Notes: a model not told the origin generated them from the sequence alone. Shown: positions 17,413-26,801, counted from the first letter of the stretch. The stretch: DNA of 64,000 nucleotides from Pelagibacteraceae bacterium AG-319-F18 (GCA_003283905.1 QBXA01000007.1:1-64000), one strand, 5' to 3'. A program made the numbers and translations.

Positions 17413-18478
17413 GTTTTTCTAATATTCTTAAAAATACAGGAACAGTAAAAAGTATAAAAAGTAATCTTATTATATGATGAAACGCAACAAAGTCTGGATC
17501 TAGATCAAAAGCAATAGCTATAACAGCTACCTCATAAATTCCACCAGGACTAAAAGATAATATTAATGTCAGAATATTTGTATCAACAAAGAATGTTGCA
17601 ATATAAGCTGCAATTAAACCTAGCAATACCAATATAGTTGTTGCAACTATGCTATGTAGGGAATTGTTAGCAATTTCTTTAACAGTTTTTTCAGCAAACC
17701 TGCATCCGACAGAAGCACCAAGTATTAAAAGGCAAAAATTAATAGATGCATCAGGCAGTTTGTATGAAGCAATATCTGTGATTTGTAATAATCCACTAGC
17801 AAATAGCGTTCCAGATAATAAAGCTGCCGGAACTCTAATTTTATCAAAAATAAAAATAAAAAACAAAGATGCAATGATAAGTAAAATTAGATTTAGATGA
17901 TTTTGACCCATGTAATCAAAGTCATCTAATAGTAATGCTTCTGAACCAGTATTATTAACGATAATAAATGGAATAACAGTTATGATTATAATTAGCCTAA
18001 TTAAATGTGAAGTTGCTACTTGAGATAAATCGGTTTTTTCATTTTCTGCTAAAATCATTAATGGACCTAAGGCACCTGGTGCTGCAGAGAATATTGAAGC
18101 TTTTTCACCATAACCTGAAAATTTTTGAAGATATTTTGATACAATCAAAATACAGACGATTATATAGATAAGCATTATTACTGATGTCCAAATCCAATTA
18201 ATCATCTGATTAAATAGGTTCTGATCAATATAGTTACCTATATGAAGTCCAAGGATAATTAAAATTGAACTTAGAGCTATTTTAGGCATTACAACTTTAA
18301 ATCCAGCTAATGCAGCAATAGATGTCACAATCATTGGACCTAGCATCCAAGCTAATGGAATATTGAAATAATCTGCAACGATTGCACTTGGTATAGAAAT
18401 TAAAATTACTAAAAGAAATTTTTTAGTTAATAGATGTTCATAGTTTGAAAGATTAAAAAAAACTTTAGACTCATTCAT
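17402..18478 (-). CDS. AbrB-family membrane permease
   Basis: The 358-residue protein is strongly hydrophobic, with roughly ten predicted membrane segments arranged as two repeats. Each contains a family-like stretch (PLAWMLGPMIVTSIAALAGF early, VPAALLSGTLFASGLLQI in the second half), as in AbrB/ammonia-monooxygenase-related transporters. Such genes often neighbour tripartite tricarboxylate transporters, and tctCBA diverges from it here. The transported substrate is unknown. Confidence 0.8.
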   Translation of the reverse strand: MNESKVFFNLSNYEHLLTKKFLLVILISIPSAIVADYFNIPLAWMLGPMIVTSIAALAGFKVVMPKIALSSILIILGLHIGNYIDQNLFNQMINWIWTSVIMLIYIIVCILIVSKYLQKFSGYGEKASIFSAAPGALGPLMILAENEKTDLSQVATSHLIRLIIIITVIPFIIVNNTGSEALLLDDFDYMGQNHLNLILLIIASLFFIFIFDKIRVPAALLSGTLFASGLLQITDIASYKLPDASINFCLLILGASVGCRFAEKTVKEIANNSLHSIVATTILVLLGLIAAYIATFFVDTNILTLILSFSPGGIYEVAVIAIAFDLDPDFVAFHHIIRLLFILFTVPVFLRILEKLKK

Positions 18479-18614
18479 TAATTATACTTTTATCATTTAC
18501 TTTTAAATAAATAATAGGAAAGAATTATTTCAATTAACCAATTAAGGGATTTTTTTGATTTTATTTTTTTTTAAACTTATTATTATCAATAAAACTTAAT
18601 CAAATTATTTAATC

Positions 18615-18624
18615 ACCTATAGGT
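18615..18624. promoter_or_regulatory. Perfect 10-bp palindrome between abrB-like gene and tctC
   Basis: ACCTATAGGT is a perfect palindrome within the 221-bp divergent gap, about 75 bp before the tctC start. It could be an operator for tctC or the divergent gene. No regulator gene is adjacent, so the assignment rests on symmetry and position alone. Confidence 0.3.
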
Positions 18625-18699
18625 TGTATGATACTATATTATTTGCATTCATGCTCATAGTGTAATTAACTTTGTATTTTAAAACCAATGAGGGAAAAA

Positions 18700-19680
18700 A
18701 TGAATAATATAAAAAAAATAGTTTCAGTATTATTCTCAGCAATCTTATTATTTTCAGCAACTACAACTAGTTCAATTGCGATTGATAAAATTCATTTCGT
18801 AATCGGTGGTGGTGCTGGAGGTGGTTGGGATGGAACTGCTAGAGGTACTGGAGAAGCTTTAACTAAAGCTGGTATGTTAAAAAGTGCATCATTTGAAAAT
18901 ATGTCAGGTGGTGGTGGTGGTAAAGCTTTAGCTTTTATGATTAATACTAAACCTGCAAACACTGTTTTAGTTCAATCTACACCATTAGTTTTAAGATCAA
19001 TCACTAGACACAAAGGTTACGTTAGTGGAAGTGGCACTTTATCTTATAAAGACGTTGTGCCGATCGCTGGTGTAATTGGTGATTATGGTGCGATTGCTGT
19101 TGCAAAAAACTCACCTTTCAAAAACTTTAAAGAAGTTGTTGATGCATATAAAAAGAATCCAAGCTCTGTTAAAATGGCAGGTGGATCAGTAAGAGGAAGT
19201 ATGGACCATTTAATTGGCGCGTTAGCTTTCCAAGCTGCAGGTGCTAATCCAAATGATGTAATTTATATACCTTATGATGCTGGTGGAAAAGCGTTAGCTG
19301 GACTTTTATCTGGAGAGACTCAAATTATCTCTACAGGTTTAGGTGAACTTATGGGTGCAAGAGACCAAGTAAGAATTATTGGTATTACTGCTCCTTCAAG
19401 AGTTTCTGATGCTCCAGACGCACCAACTCTTAAAGAACAAGGATATGATGTACAATTCGTTAACTGGAGAGGATTTTTTGGACCTCCAGGTATGAGCAGT
19501 GCTGATAAAAATGCTATAGCTAAAATGCTAGGCGATGTACAAAAAACATCTGAATGGGAAACTGTTAGAGCAAGAAATGCTTGGGTTAATATTTACAATC
19601 CAGGTGACAAGTTTGTTTCTTTCTTAGAAAAACAAACAGAAGAAATGACAGCTCTTATGAAGAAATTAGGAGTTATATAA
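18700..19680 (+). CDS. tctC: Tripartite tricarboxylate transporter substrate-binding protein
   Basis: The protein is 326 residues from ATG 18700. The upstream ATG at 18688 overlaps the ribosome-binding GAGGGA and is therefore unlikely. A signal peptide runs to about IAIDKIH. The mature part has the TctC opening FVIGGGAGGGWDGTARGTGEAL and closing motifs such as FVNWRGFFGPPGMS. It would capture a carboxylate in the periplasm for TctAB. A terminator-like hairpin follows immediately and probably keeps this gene more highly expressed than tctB and tctA. Confidence 0.92.
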   Translation: MNNIKKIVSVLFSAILLFSATTTSSIAIDKIHFVIGGGAGGGWDGTARGTGEALTKAGMLKSASFENMSGGGGGKALAFMINTKPANTVLVQSTPLVLRSITRHKGYVSGSGTLSYKDVVPIAGVIGDYGAIAVAKNSPFKNFKEVVDAYKKNPSSVKMAGGSVRGSMDHLIGALAFQAAGANPNDVIYIPYDAGGKALAGLLSGETQIISTGLGELMGARDQVRIIGITAPSRVSDAPDAPTLKEQGYDVQFVNWRGFFGPPGMSSADKNAIAKMLGDVQKTSEWETVRARNAWVNIYNPGDKFVSFLEKQTEEMTALMKKLGVI

Positions 19681-19702
19681 TCTTTTGGATTATTAAAAAA
19701 TT

Positions 19703-19750
19703 AGAGCAGTGAATATAAATACTACAAAAATTATATCACTGCTCTTTTTT
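19703..19750 (+). terminator. Rho-independent terminator/attenuator overlapping the tctB start
   Basis: AGAGCAGTGA (19703-19712) pairs perfectly with TCACTGCTCT (19736-19745), and TATAA/TTATA extends the stem inside after a one-base bulge. A run of T follows at 19745-19750, then A and six more T. The hairpin covers the GTG start of tctB and its first codons, so it could both limit read-through and mask translation initiation. Confidence 0.8.
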
Positions 19751-20179
19751 ATTTTTTCAGCATTTTATTTATATACTGCTTACCAAATTCAAGTTTTTAC
19801 ATTTGATGAAAATGCACCTTTTAACGCTAGAACATTTCCGATTTATTTAGGTTATGCTGGATTATTTTTTTCAGGATTAAAATTAATTTTACCAGATCCT
19901 AATACAATTAAAGTTGAACATAGATCTTTGGAGTATAAGAAAACAGCTATTTTAGTTTTAATTGCAATAATCTATGGAGCTACCATATTAAAAATTGGTT
20001 ATTTTTTAACCACATCTTTATTTCTAATAGCGTCGTATTATTTTTTAGGTGAGAGAAAATGGATATTAATGTTTTTACTTTCTTTTCCATTTGTTGCAGC
20101 GTTTATGTATCTTTTACATGGTGTACTTGATATTTATTTAAGAGATCCATTTCTACAAATGATTGGTGTGATGGGATGA
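19709..20179 (+). CDS. tctB: Tripartite tricarboxylate transporter small membrane subunit
   Basis: The 156-residue protein has four hydrophobic segments typical of TctB. These are IISLLFFIFSAFYLYTAYQI, one near residues 45-55, one near residues 75-95, and a C-terminal pair. The GTG start lies inside the stem of a terminator-like hairpin. No later in-frame ATG precedes the first membrane segment, so I keep it. The stop overlaps the tctA start as ATGA. Confidence 0.82.
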   Translation: MNINTTKIISLLFFIFSAFYLYTAYQIQVFTFDENAPFNARTFPIYLGYAGLFFSGLKLILPDPNTIKVEHRSLEYKKTAILVLIAIIYGATILKIGYFLTTSLFLIASYYFLGERKWILMFLLSFPFVAAFMYLLHGVLDIYLRDPFLQMIGVMG

Positions 20180-21675
20180 TAGAAGGAATTTTAATTGGCT
20201 TAAAAACTGCTCTTACTTTTCAAAATATATTAATGGTAATGATTGGTTGTTTCTTTGGAACAATCATTGGAATGTTGCCAGGTCTTGGTCCAATGACAGC
20301 AATAGCTTTAATGATACCAATTACTTATGGATTTGATCCTGCAACTGGTTTGATTTTAATGGCGGGGGTTTATTATGGGGCAGTATTTGGAGGATCTACT
20401 TCTTCAATATTATTAAATGCACCAGGAGTTCCCGGAACTGTAGCGACTTCTTTTGATGGTTATCCAATGGCACAACAAGGTAAAGCCGGAAAAGCTTTAG
20501 CTATAGCTGCCTGGAGTTCTTTTGCGGGAGGAACGCTTGCTGCAATTTATTTATTATTTATGGCACCAAGTTTATCAAAAGTAAGTTTGTCTTTTAGATC
20601 ACCTGATTATTTTGCATTAATGATTTTAGGTTTAACTGCTATTGCAGCATTTTCATCTAAAGGTCAATTTATTAAAGCTATGATGATGGTGGTACTAGGA
20701 TTAATGTTGGCATCAGTTGGTCAAGATAGCTTGTCGGACATTACAAGATTTACATTTAACAATATGAATTTAACAGACGGTATAAGCTTTGTTTTGGTTG
20801 TGATGGCAACATTTGCAATGAGTGAAGCGCTCACTATTATTTTAAAACGTAATGATCCAACAGCAGCCGCAAAACAAGTTTCTCTTACTGAACTAGGTTC
20901 AATTAAAATAGATAAAGAAGAGAGAACTAAAATGTTAAAAACCATCCCTAGAACATCTATTATTGGTTTTATTATTGGTGTTTTACCTGGCGCTGGTGCG
21001 ACTATCGCTTCTTTTCTAGCTTATGGAATGGAGAGAAATTTAGTTAATGATGAAGAAAAAGAAAAGTTTGGTAAAGGTAGTGTTCATGGATTAGCTGCAC
21101 CTGAAACAGCAAATAACGCAGCATGTTCTGGTGCATTTGTTCCGTTATTAACTTTAGGTATACCAGGAAGTGGAACTACTGCTGTAATGCTTGGTGCTCT
21201 TTTAGGATTTGGTATTCAACCTGGTCCAAGACTTTATGTGACTAATCCAGAAATTTTTTGGTCAGTTATAATGTCTATGTATATTGGAATGGTAATATTG
21301 CTTATCCTAAACTTACCTTTAATTCCCTATATTGCTAGAATTTTAGCTGTTCCTAAAAATTATTTAATTCCACTTATCTTATTTTTTTCAATTACAGGAA
21401 TTTATGTCATGTCATTTAATAATTTTGATATTTATTTAATGATAGGAATTGCAGTTGTAGCAACTTTTATGCGCTTATATGATTTTCCAATGCCACCACT
21501 TATATTAGCTTTTGTACTTGGTGGATTAATGGAAGAAAACTTAAGAAGATCTTTACTATTAAGTGATGGTTCTTGGACGTTTTTATGGGACAGAACACTT
21601 ACAGCTTGCATACTAGCTACCACAATCTTTATTATTGGATGGCAAATTTATAAAACAGTTACTAAAAAAAATTAA
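20176..21675 (+). CDS. tctA: Tripartite tricarboxylate transporter large membrane subunit
   Basis: The 499-residue protein with about a dozen membrane spans carries the TctA signatures GTIIGMLPGLGPMTAIALMI and YYGAVFGGSTSSILLNAPG. It also has the second-half repeat GVLPGAGATIASFLAYGMER with PLLTLGIPGSGTTAVMLGAL. It is the ion-coupled channel of the tctCBA system. It ends tail-to-tail with the next gene, overlapping by 4 bp. Confidence 0.94.
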   Translation: MIEGILIGLKTALTFQNILMVMIGCFFGTIIGMLPGLGPMTAIALMIPITYGFDPATGLILMAGVYYGAVFGGSTSSILLNAPGVPGTVATSFDGYPMAQQGKAGKALAIAAWSSFAGGTLAAIYLLFMAPSLSKVSLSFRSPDYFALMILGLTAIAAFSSKGQFIKAMMMVVLGLMLASVGQDSLSDITRFTFNNMNLTDGISFVLVVMATFAMSEALTIILKRNDPTAAAKQVSLTELGSIKIDKEERTKMLKTIPRTSIIGFIIGVLPGAGATIASFLAYGMERNLVNDEEKEKFGKGSVHGLAAPETANNAACSGAFVPLLTLGIPGSGTTAVMLGALLGFGIQPGPRLYVTNPEIFWSVIMSMYIGMVILLILNLPLIPYIARILAVPKNYLIPLILFFSITGIYVMSFNNFDIYLMIGIAVVATFMRLYDFPMPPLILAFVLGGLMEENLRRSLLLSDGSWTFLWDRTLTACILATTIFIIGWQIYKTVTKKN

Positions 21676-22559
21676 GATTTAATATCTACTCTTTTTCTGA
21701 TTATTTCTTTATCTAACTTCATCTCTCTATAAGAAATTATAAGCACACCAGTAAATATTATAAAAGCGCCAATCCAAGTATATAGATCTGGAATTTCATC
21801 AAATACAAAATATCCAATAATAGATGCAAAAACTAAATTTAAAAATGAGTAGGGCTGAGTCATGCTTACATCGACCAATTTAAAAGCATGGTTGAGCGTT
21901 AAATGTAAAACTGTTCCACACATCGCCGCTAAGATTAAGTAAATGAATGTTTTTAAGCTTGGAATTTCCCAAAAAAATAAAACAATAATAAAACTAAGTA
22001 AGCTCATAAAAATAGATTGATAAGCTAGAATAGTTATTGCGCTATCATCTTTGGAAATTTTTTTAGTTATAATTATATTGATTGACCAGAGTAATGCTGA
22101 GAATAAAACCATATAAACTCCAATAGATATATCTACAAAACCAGGTCGAATAATTACTAACATTCCGCTAAAACCAAGAATTAATGCTAAGGTTCTATAA
22201 ATGTAAATCTTCTCTCCTAAAAAAAATACTGCAAGTATTGTTACTATTAAAGGAACAACGAAAGATATTGCGGTAAGTTTTTCAATAGGCAGCAATACTA
22301 AAGCAGAAAAGTATAAAAGCATTGCAGGCAAACCAAGTATTGCTCTTAAGAAATGTTGTTTAAGATGAGTTGTTTTAAGTACAGTATTTTTTTTTTTAAT
22401 TATGTAAGGTAAGATAATTACCAATCCTAAAAAAAATCTAAAAAAACCTGCTACGTAAACATTTACATCTTCTTGAGCTATTTTTAAAAAAGAAAGCATT
22501 ACAGTTCCAAAAAAAACAGAAATGATTATTAAAAATATTGCTAATTTGTTATTGGACAT
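21672..22559 (-). CDS. EamA/DMT-superfamily transporter
   Basis: The 295-residue membrane protein has about ten hydrophobic helices in two EamA repeats. The first contains LRAILGLPAMLLYFSALVLL and the second ends in PDLYTWIGAFIIFTGVLIIS. The family exports or imports small metabolites. A basic tail (DKEIIRKRVDIKS) would lie in the cytoplasm. Substrate unknown. Confidence 0.88.
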   Translation of the reverse strand: MSNNKLAIFLIIISVFFGTVMLSFLKIAQEDVNVYVAGFFRFFLGLVIILPYIIKKKNTVLKTTHLKQHFLRAILGLPAMLLYFSALVLLPIEKLTAISFVVPLIVTILAVFFLGEKIYIYRTLALILGFSGMLVIIRPGFVDISIGVYMVLFSALLWSINIIITKKISKDDSAITILAYQSIFMSLLSFIIVLFFWEIPSLKTFIYLILAAMCGTVLHLTLNHAFKLVDVSMTQPYSFLNLVFASIIGYFVFDEIPDLYTWIGAFIIFTGVLIISYREMKLDKEIIRKRVDIKS

Positions 22560-22598
22560 TAATAAATGACTATAATTATAACTAAAGTATAAACAATC

Positions 22599-23681
22599 TT
22601 AGTTTAGGATATCTTTGTATTTTTCAACAATACTAGGCCAATAGAACTTATTGACTAAGTCTTTTGCATTTTTGCCATACTCTAAATATTTTTTATTTTC
22701 TAACATTGAATTGATTGATGAATAAATTTCATCCAAATTATTACCATCACAAATTAAACCTGTTTTTTCATGATTAATTGCATCAGATGCGCCACCATCT
22801 TTTCCACCTATTGATGGAACGCTATATTGAGCAGCCTCAGTATAAGCTATACCAAAACCCTCTACTGAAGATTTATGAATAACAGATGGCATTACAAAAA
22901 TATTTGATTTTGCAATTAAAGAATTTTTTAAATCATCACTTATGTCTTTAAAAAACATTACCTGACCTTCTAAATCTAATTCTTTAACTAAATTTTTAAT
23001 ATTCTCTTCTTCTTCACCATATCCAACACAAATATAAACAATATCCGGGTAAATCTGCTTGAGATTTCTTAATGCCATTATTATCTTTTCATGATTTTTT
23101 CTCTTATCAAATCTTGAAACCGTAATTAATCTTGGTGTTTTTATTTTAAGTAAACTTTCAACTTTATTTAACGATTTTTTATCAAGATCTTTTATTGGAT
23201 CAATTCCTGGATTGATGACAATAATCTTATCTTGATTTACCCCAAGCTCTATTGCTAAATTTTTTGTATAATTTGAATTGGCTATTACTCTATCAGCATT
23301 ATTTAAAACTTTTAATATACGTTTATTAATACCTGATCCTTTAGCATGATTAATTTCCTTTCCGTGAATTAAGCAATATTTTTTTTTATTAGTTTTTAAA
23401 TGCTCAATACTTTTCCAATGATCTGAAATAATGGCATTAACTTTGCTATCTTTAACAAATTCATCAATTAGATAAGCTTTTCTATACTTTCTTAGTAATT
23501 TAGGTCCACCAACTCTTTCAATAGAAAAAGATGCTTGCTCATCAAATGTTTTGTGATTTTCAATATAATCAGCAAAAACTTTAATCATAAAACTCTTTGA
23601 AAGTTCCCTTGTAAGGCCCCACATTAAACTTTGCATACCCCCAAGCTCAGGTGGAAAAGACCTAGTTACAATTACATACAT
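22599..23681 (-). CDS. Glycosyltransferase family 4
   Basis: The 360-residue GT-B enzyme opens with TRSFPPELGGMQSLMWGLTR and carries the donor-binding core LITVSRFDKRKNHEKIIMAL. The C-terminal E-x7-E region is VEGFGIAYTEAAQYSVPSIG. Such enzymes build surface polysaccharide or glycolipid. Its start shares a base with the stop of the thioredoxin-like gene upstream, so the two are probably co-transcribed, without an obvious functional link. Confidence 0.88.
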   Translation of the reverse strand: MYVIVTRSFPPELGGMQSLMWGLTRELSKSFMIKVFADYIENHKTFDEQASFSIERVGGPKLLRKYRKAYLIDEFVKDSKVNAIISDHWKSIEHLKTNKKKYCLIHGKEINHAKGSGINKRILKVLNNADRVIANSNYTKNLAIELGVNQDKIIVINPGIDPIKDLDKKSLNKVESLLKIKTPRLITVSRFDKRKNHEKIIMALRNLKQIYPDIVYICVGYGEEEENIKNLVKELDLEGQVMFFKDISDDLKNSLIAKSNIFVMPSVIHKSSVEGFGIAYTEAAQYSVPSIGGKDGGASDAINHEKTGLICDGNNLDEIYSSINSMLENKKYLEYGKNAKDLVNKFYWPSIVEKYKDILN

Positions 23682-24235
23682 TAATTATACTTCCATTTTA
23701 TACTACAACCAGCACTAGGGATTTGATTTATAGGACCTTTTCCTGTTTCATAAATTTGTTTCATTGCATTTAATAGGTCGCTTTCGGTATCTCTAACAGG
23801 TATTAGATTTTTTAATTCTCTCATTCGCCCTCTATATTGAAGCTCTAAATTTTTATTGTAGCCAAAAAAATCAGGAGTACATGTTGCTTCGTAAGCTTTA
23901 GCTACTTCTTGGGTTTCGTCAATTAAATAAGGAAAATTAAAATCATTATTTTTTGAAAACTTTATCATGTTTTCAAAAGAGTCTTCTGGATAATTAACAG
24001 AGTCATTAGAACATATTGCTACTGAATTAATTCCTATTTTTTTTAATTCTTCACAATCATGAACAATATCTTTAGTGATAGCTTTTACATAAGGACAATG
24101 ATTACAAATAAACATAATTAAAGTTCCATTTTCTCCTTTGATTTCATTTAGTGAAATAAGTTTGTTTTCAGTTGATTTTAATTCGAATGGTAAAGCTTTC
24201 TTATTAAAATCACATATTGGAGTTTCAACTGGCAT
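23681..24235 (-). CDS. Thioredoxin-fold redoxin (AhpC/TSA-like)
   Basis: The 184-residue protein has a thioredoxin-fold redoxin domain. MFICNHCPYVKAI contains a CxxC-like CNHC pair at the usual active-site position, CSNDSVNYPEDS follows, and the cis-proline region is YEATCTPDFFGYN. This is the Alr-like thioredoxin family often annotated as peroxiredoxin or ResA-like. It lacks a signal peptide, so it should act in the cytoplasm. Its partner is unknown. Confidence 0.82.
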   Translation of the reverse strand: MPVETPICDFNKKALPFELKSTENKLISLNEIKGENGTLIMFICNHCPYVKAITKDIVHDCEELKKIGINSVAICSNDSVNYPEDSFENMIKFSKNNDFNFPYLIDETQEVAKAYEATCTPDFFGYNKNLELQYRGRMRELKNLIPVRDTESDLLNAMKQIYETGKGPINQIPSAGCSIKWKYN

Positions 24236-24255
24236 ACTGTAATAATATATAAATT

Positions 24256-24768
24256 ATGTTCTATAATTTAAAAGATAAAAAACCAAAAAACTCTGGCGAA
24301 AATTGGGTAGCACCTAATGCAACTGTAATAGGTGATGTAACTTTGGAGAAAAATTCAAGTATTTGGTTTAATGCAGTGTTACGTGGAGATATCGAAAACA
24401 TTCACATCGGTGAAGGTTCTAATGTTCAAGATGGAAGTGTTTTACATACAGATCCAGGCTGTCCTTTAAAAGTAGGTAATAACGTAACTATAGGTCATAT
24501 GGTTATGTTGCACGGGTGCACGATAGGCGAAAATAGTTTAATTGGAATTGGAGCAGTAATTCTTAACAAAGCTAAAATTGGAAAAAATTGTATCATAGGC
24601 GCTAAAGCTTTAATCACTGAAAACAAAGTAATACCAGATAACTCACTTGTAGTTGGATCTCCAGGTAAAGTTGTTAGAGAAGTTACAGAAGAAGAAAAAA
24701 AATCTATATTAGAAAATACCAAACGCTATCAAGAAAACTGGAAGAAATACTCTAAGTCAGTCTTTTAA
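24256..24768 (+). CDS. Gamma-carbonic-anhydrase-family protein
   Basis: The 170-residue left-handed beta-helix protein is of the YrdA/PaaY type. Hexapeptide turns run through residues 15-130. The three zinc-binding histidines are visible in SVLHTDPGCP and TIGHMVMLHGCTIGENS. Relatives range from true carbonic anhydrases to thioesterase-like or structural proteins, so activity is not certain. It diverges from the redoxin gene. Confidence 0.87.
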   Translation: MFYNLKDKKPKNSGENWVAPNATVIGDVTLEKNSSIWFNAVLRGDIENIHIGEGSNVQDGSVLHTDPGCPLKVGNNVTIGHMVMLHGCTIGENSLIGIGAVILNKAKIGKNCIIGAKALITENKVIPDNSLVVGSPGKVVREVTEEEKKSILENTKRYQENWKKYSKSVF

Positions 24769-24795
24769 TTGTGAAAAAATTTTTACAATATTAAG

Positions 24796-25086
24796 ATGCC
24801 AGCAGGTTATGTAATAGCACAATTAAAAGTAACCAATCCTGAAAATTATAAAGAGTATGTAGAAAAAGTTACTCCACTTGTAAAAAAATTTGATGGAGAA
24901 TTTCTTGTAAGAAACGGTGAGTATCAAATTTTTGATGGCGAAACTCAATTTCCAAGAATAATTATACTTAAATTCCCAAGTTATGAAAAAGCTTTAGAAT
25001 GGTACAATTCTGAAGAGTACAAACCAATAAAACAAATAAGACTAGATAATTCTGAAGGGACAAATATAATTATTAAAGGGTTATGA
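24796..25086 (+). CDS. DUF1330 family protein
   Basis: The 96-residue protein is a dimeric alpha/beta-barrel (ferredoxin-like) small protein with the DUF1330 opening GYVIAQLKVTNPENYKEYVE. The central RIIILKFPSYEKALEWYNSE is the family's most conserved part. Function is not established. It follows the carbonic-anhydrase-like gene by 27 bp. Confidence 0.85.
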   Translation: MPAGYVIAQLKVTNPENYKEYVEKVTPLVKKFDGEFLVRNGEYQIFDGETQFPRIIILKFPSYEKALEWYNSEEYKPIKQIRLDNSEGTNIIIKGL

Positions 25087-25097
25087 AAAAATAACCT

Positions 25098-25298
25098 TCA
25101 ATTAAAAAGCAAATCATTAACCGAATAAATAATCAATCCTAAAATTATTATAAAAAAAATTCCAAAAGCAATTTGTTCAAGTGATTTCTTTTTAACCTTG
25201 GTTTTGCCTTGCTTATATTTTCTTATTTGAATTATCCCAAACCTCATAGCAAACATTCCAAAAATTATTAGAGATAAATAAAAAATAAATTTAATCAT
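25098..25298 (-). CDS. Small membrane protein with two predicted helices
   Basis: I start this at ATG 25298 (MIKFIFYLSLIIFGMFAMRF), giving 66 residues; a TTG six codons earlier lies inside the preceding gene. Two hydrophobic segments flank a basic loop (IRKYKQGKTKVKKKS), which predicts a hairpin with its loop in the cytoplasm. It lies 2 bp after the flavin-oxidase-family gene and is probably in the same transcript. Family not recognised. Confidence 0.6.
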   Translation of the reverse strand: MIKFIFYLSLIIFGMFAMRFGIIQIRKYKQGKTKVKKKSLEQIAFGIFFIIILGLIIYSVNDLLFN

Positions 25299-25300
25299 AA

Positions 25301-25906
25301 TTAAGGAACTAGCCAATATTCTTTATTATTATCTAATTCAAATCTAGCTCTTCGGTGTCCTTTGGCAGCTAAATAAAGCCATTCTATACTTTGTATTTTA
25401 CATTGAATAACCGTAAAGTTTTTATAACCTTCTTCACTTTGCTCCATAGTAAATTCAAAATTATCTAATTCAGGTTTTAATCCAGATGTTGGGGTAGGCG
25501 ATTCTGTTCCGGGTCCATTATCAACTAAATAACATTTTCGACTTATGTGTCCTGTTTTTGACCAGGACTCTTTAGTTATTTTATTATCATGATTAATAAT
25601 ACATTCTACTTTTAATCTTACTTGGATTTTTTCTTCCTTATCATAAAAAAGCATAGAAGCATTTTTATTATTTTTTAATTTAGGAATTTTTTCTGATCTA
25701 ATATCACTATGAAATTGTAGCAGATTATTAGTTTGATCTGATTTTCTAAGAACTATAATTCTTCCATCAAAATCAGATTGGCCACCACAAATAAACACCG
25801 GTATTCTAAAAGGAGAACTTCTATCTTTAACTGCATTATCTAACATTGACCAAATTTTCTTTTTGATCTCTGTAAAGTCCTCGTAATAAGGAACTGTATC
25901 AGTCAC
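25301..25906 (-). CDS. Pyridoxamine 5'-phosphate oxidase-family flavoprotein
   Basis: The 201-residue split-barrel protein shows FRIPVFICGGQSDFDGRIIV and LRKSDQTNNLLQFHSDIRS. The FMN-binding C-terminal feature is YLAAKGHRRARF with EYWLVP at the end. It resembles the Alr4036-type flavin-binding proteins rather than canonical PdxH. It begins with GTG 5 bp after the dehydrogenase stop. The reaction is not known. Confidence 0.82.
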   Translation of the reverse strand: MTDTVPYYEDFTEIKKKIWSMLDNAVKDRSSPFRIPVFICGGQSDFDGRIIVLRKSDQTNNLLQFHSDIRSEKIPKLKNNKNASMLFYDKEEKIQVRLKVECIINHDNKITKESWSKTGHISRKCYLVDNGPGTESPTPTSGLKPELDNFEFTMEQSEEGYKNFTVIQCKIQSIEWLYLAAKGHRRARFELDNNKEYWLVP

Positions 25907-25911
25907 GAATA

Positions 25912-26787
25912 TTATTTCTTCTTTTTTAAAAGAGCAATCAACCCTGAGCTATCCCATCGATTACCGCCCATTTCTTGAACTTTGGCATAATAACCATCGA
26001 TTATTTCTGTGATAGGAACAGGAGAACCATTTCTTTTTGCTTCTTCAATTACAATTGCTAAATCTTTTCTCATCCAATCTATGGCAAAACCATAATCAAA
26101 TTTATCATCAGTCATGGTTCTATATCTATTTTCCATCTGCCATGATTGAGCTGCACCTTTTGATATCGTTTCCATTACTTTGTCCATATCTAGACCAGCA
26201 TTAATTCCAAAATTAATCGCTTCAGATAAACCTTGAACAGTTCCTGCGATACACATTTGGTTCATCATTTTTGTGAGTTGACCACTTCCTGTAGCACCAA
26301 TTAATTTTACTTTTTTACTATAACAATCAATAATTGGTTCTGCTTTTTTAAACACATCTTCGTCACCACCAACCATAACTGTTAATATTCCACCTTCAGC
26401 TCCTGCTTGACCACCTGAGATAGGTGCATCTAAAAAATCAAATCCTTTATCTTTAGCTGCTTTATATAATTCTCTTGAAATCTCTGCTGATACAGTTGAA
26501 TTATCAATATAAACACAACCTTCTTTTGCAGTATTGAATATTCCATTTTCTCCAAGAGATACTTCTTTAAGATCATTATCATTTCCAACACAGGTAAAAA
26601 TAAAGTCAGCACCTTCAGCAGCTTTTGCCGGCGTATCTGCTTTTGAACCTTTATATTCAGTTATCCATTTATCAGCTTTAGCAGCAGTTCTATTATAAAC
26701 AGTTACATTGTGACCCGCTTTTGATATATAACCAGCCATTGGATAACCCATGACACCAAGACCTATGAAAGCAACATTACAAGACAT
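25912..26787 (-). CDS. 3-hydroxyisobutyrate/tartronate-semialdehyde-type dehydrogenase
   Basis: The 291-residue beta-hydroxyacid dehydrogenase begins with the Rossmann motif FIGLGVMGYPMAGYISKAGH. It has the substrate loop DAPISGGQAGAEGGILTVMVG and the catalytic lysine in QLTKMMNQMCIAG. It would interconvert a 3-hydroxyacid and its semialdehyde with NAD(P)H. GarR, MmsB and glyoxylate reductase share this fold, so the substrate is left open. Confidence 0.9.
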   Translation of the reverse strand: MSCNVAFIGLGVMGYPMAGYISKAGHNVTVYNRTAAKADKWITEYKGSKADTPAKAAEGADFIFTCVGNDNDLKEVSLGENGIFNTAKEGCVYIDNSTVSAEISRELYKAAKDKGFDFLDAPISGGQAGAEGGILTVMVGGDEDVFKKAEPIIDCYSKKVKLIGATGSGQLTKMMNQMCIAGTVQGLSEAINFGINAGLDMDKVMETISKGAAQSWQMENRYRTMTDDKFDYGFAIDWMRKDLAIVIEEAKRNGSPVPITEIIDGYYAKVQEMGGNRWDSSGLIALLKKKK

Positions 26788-26801
26788 AATTTTAATTTCC
26801 T

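Noticed and set aside
23681-24235. Full two-cysteine peroxiredoxin
   Set aside because: The active-site region is CNHC in a thioredoxin-like context rather than the peroxiredoxin PxxxTxxC motif, so only a general redoxin call is made.
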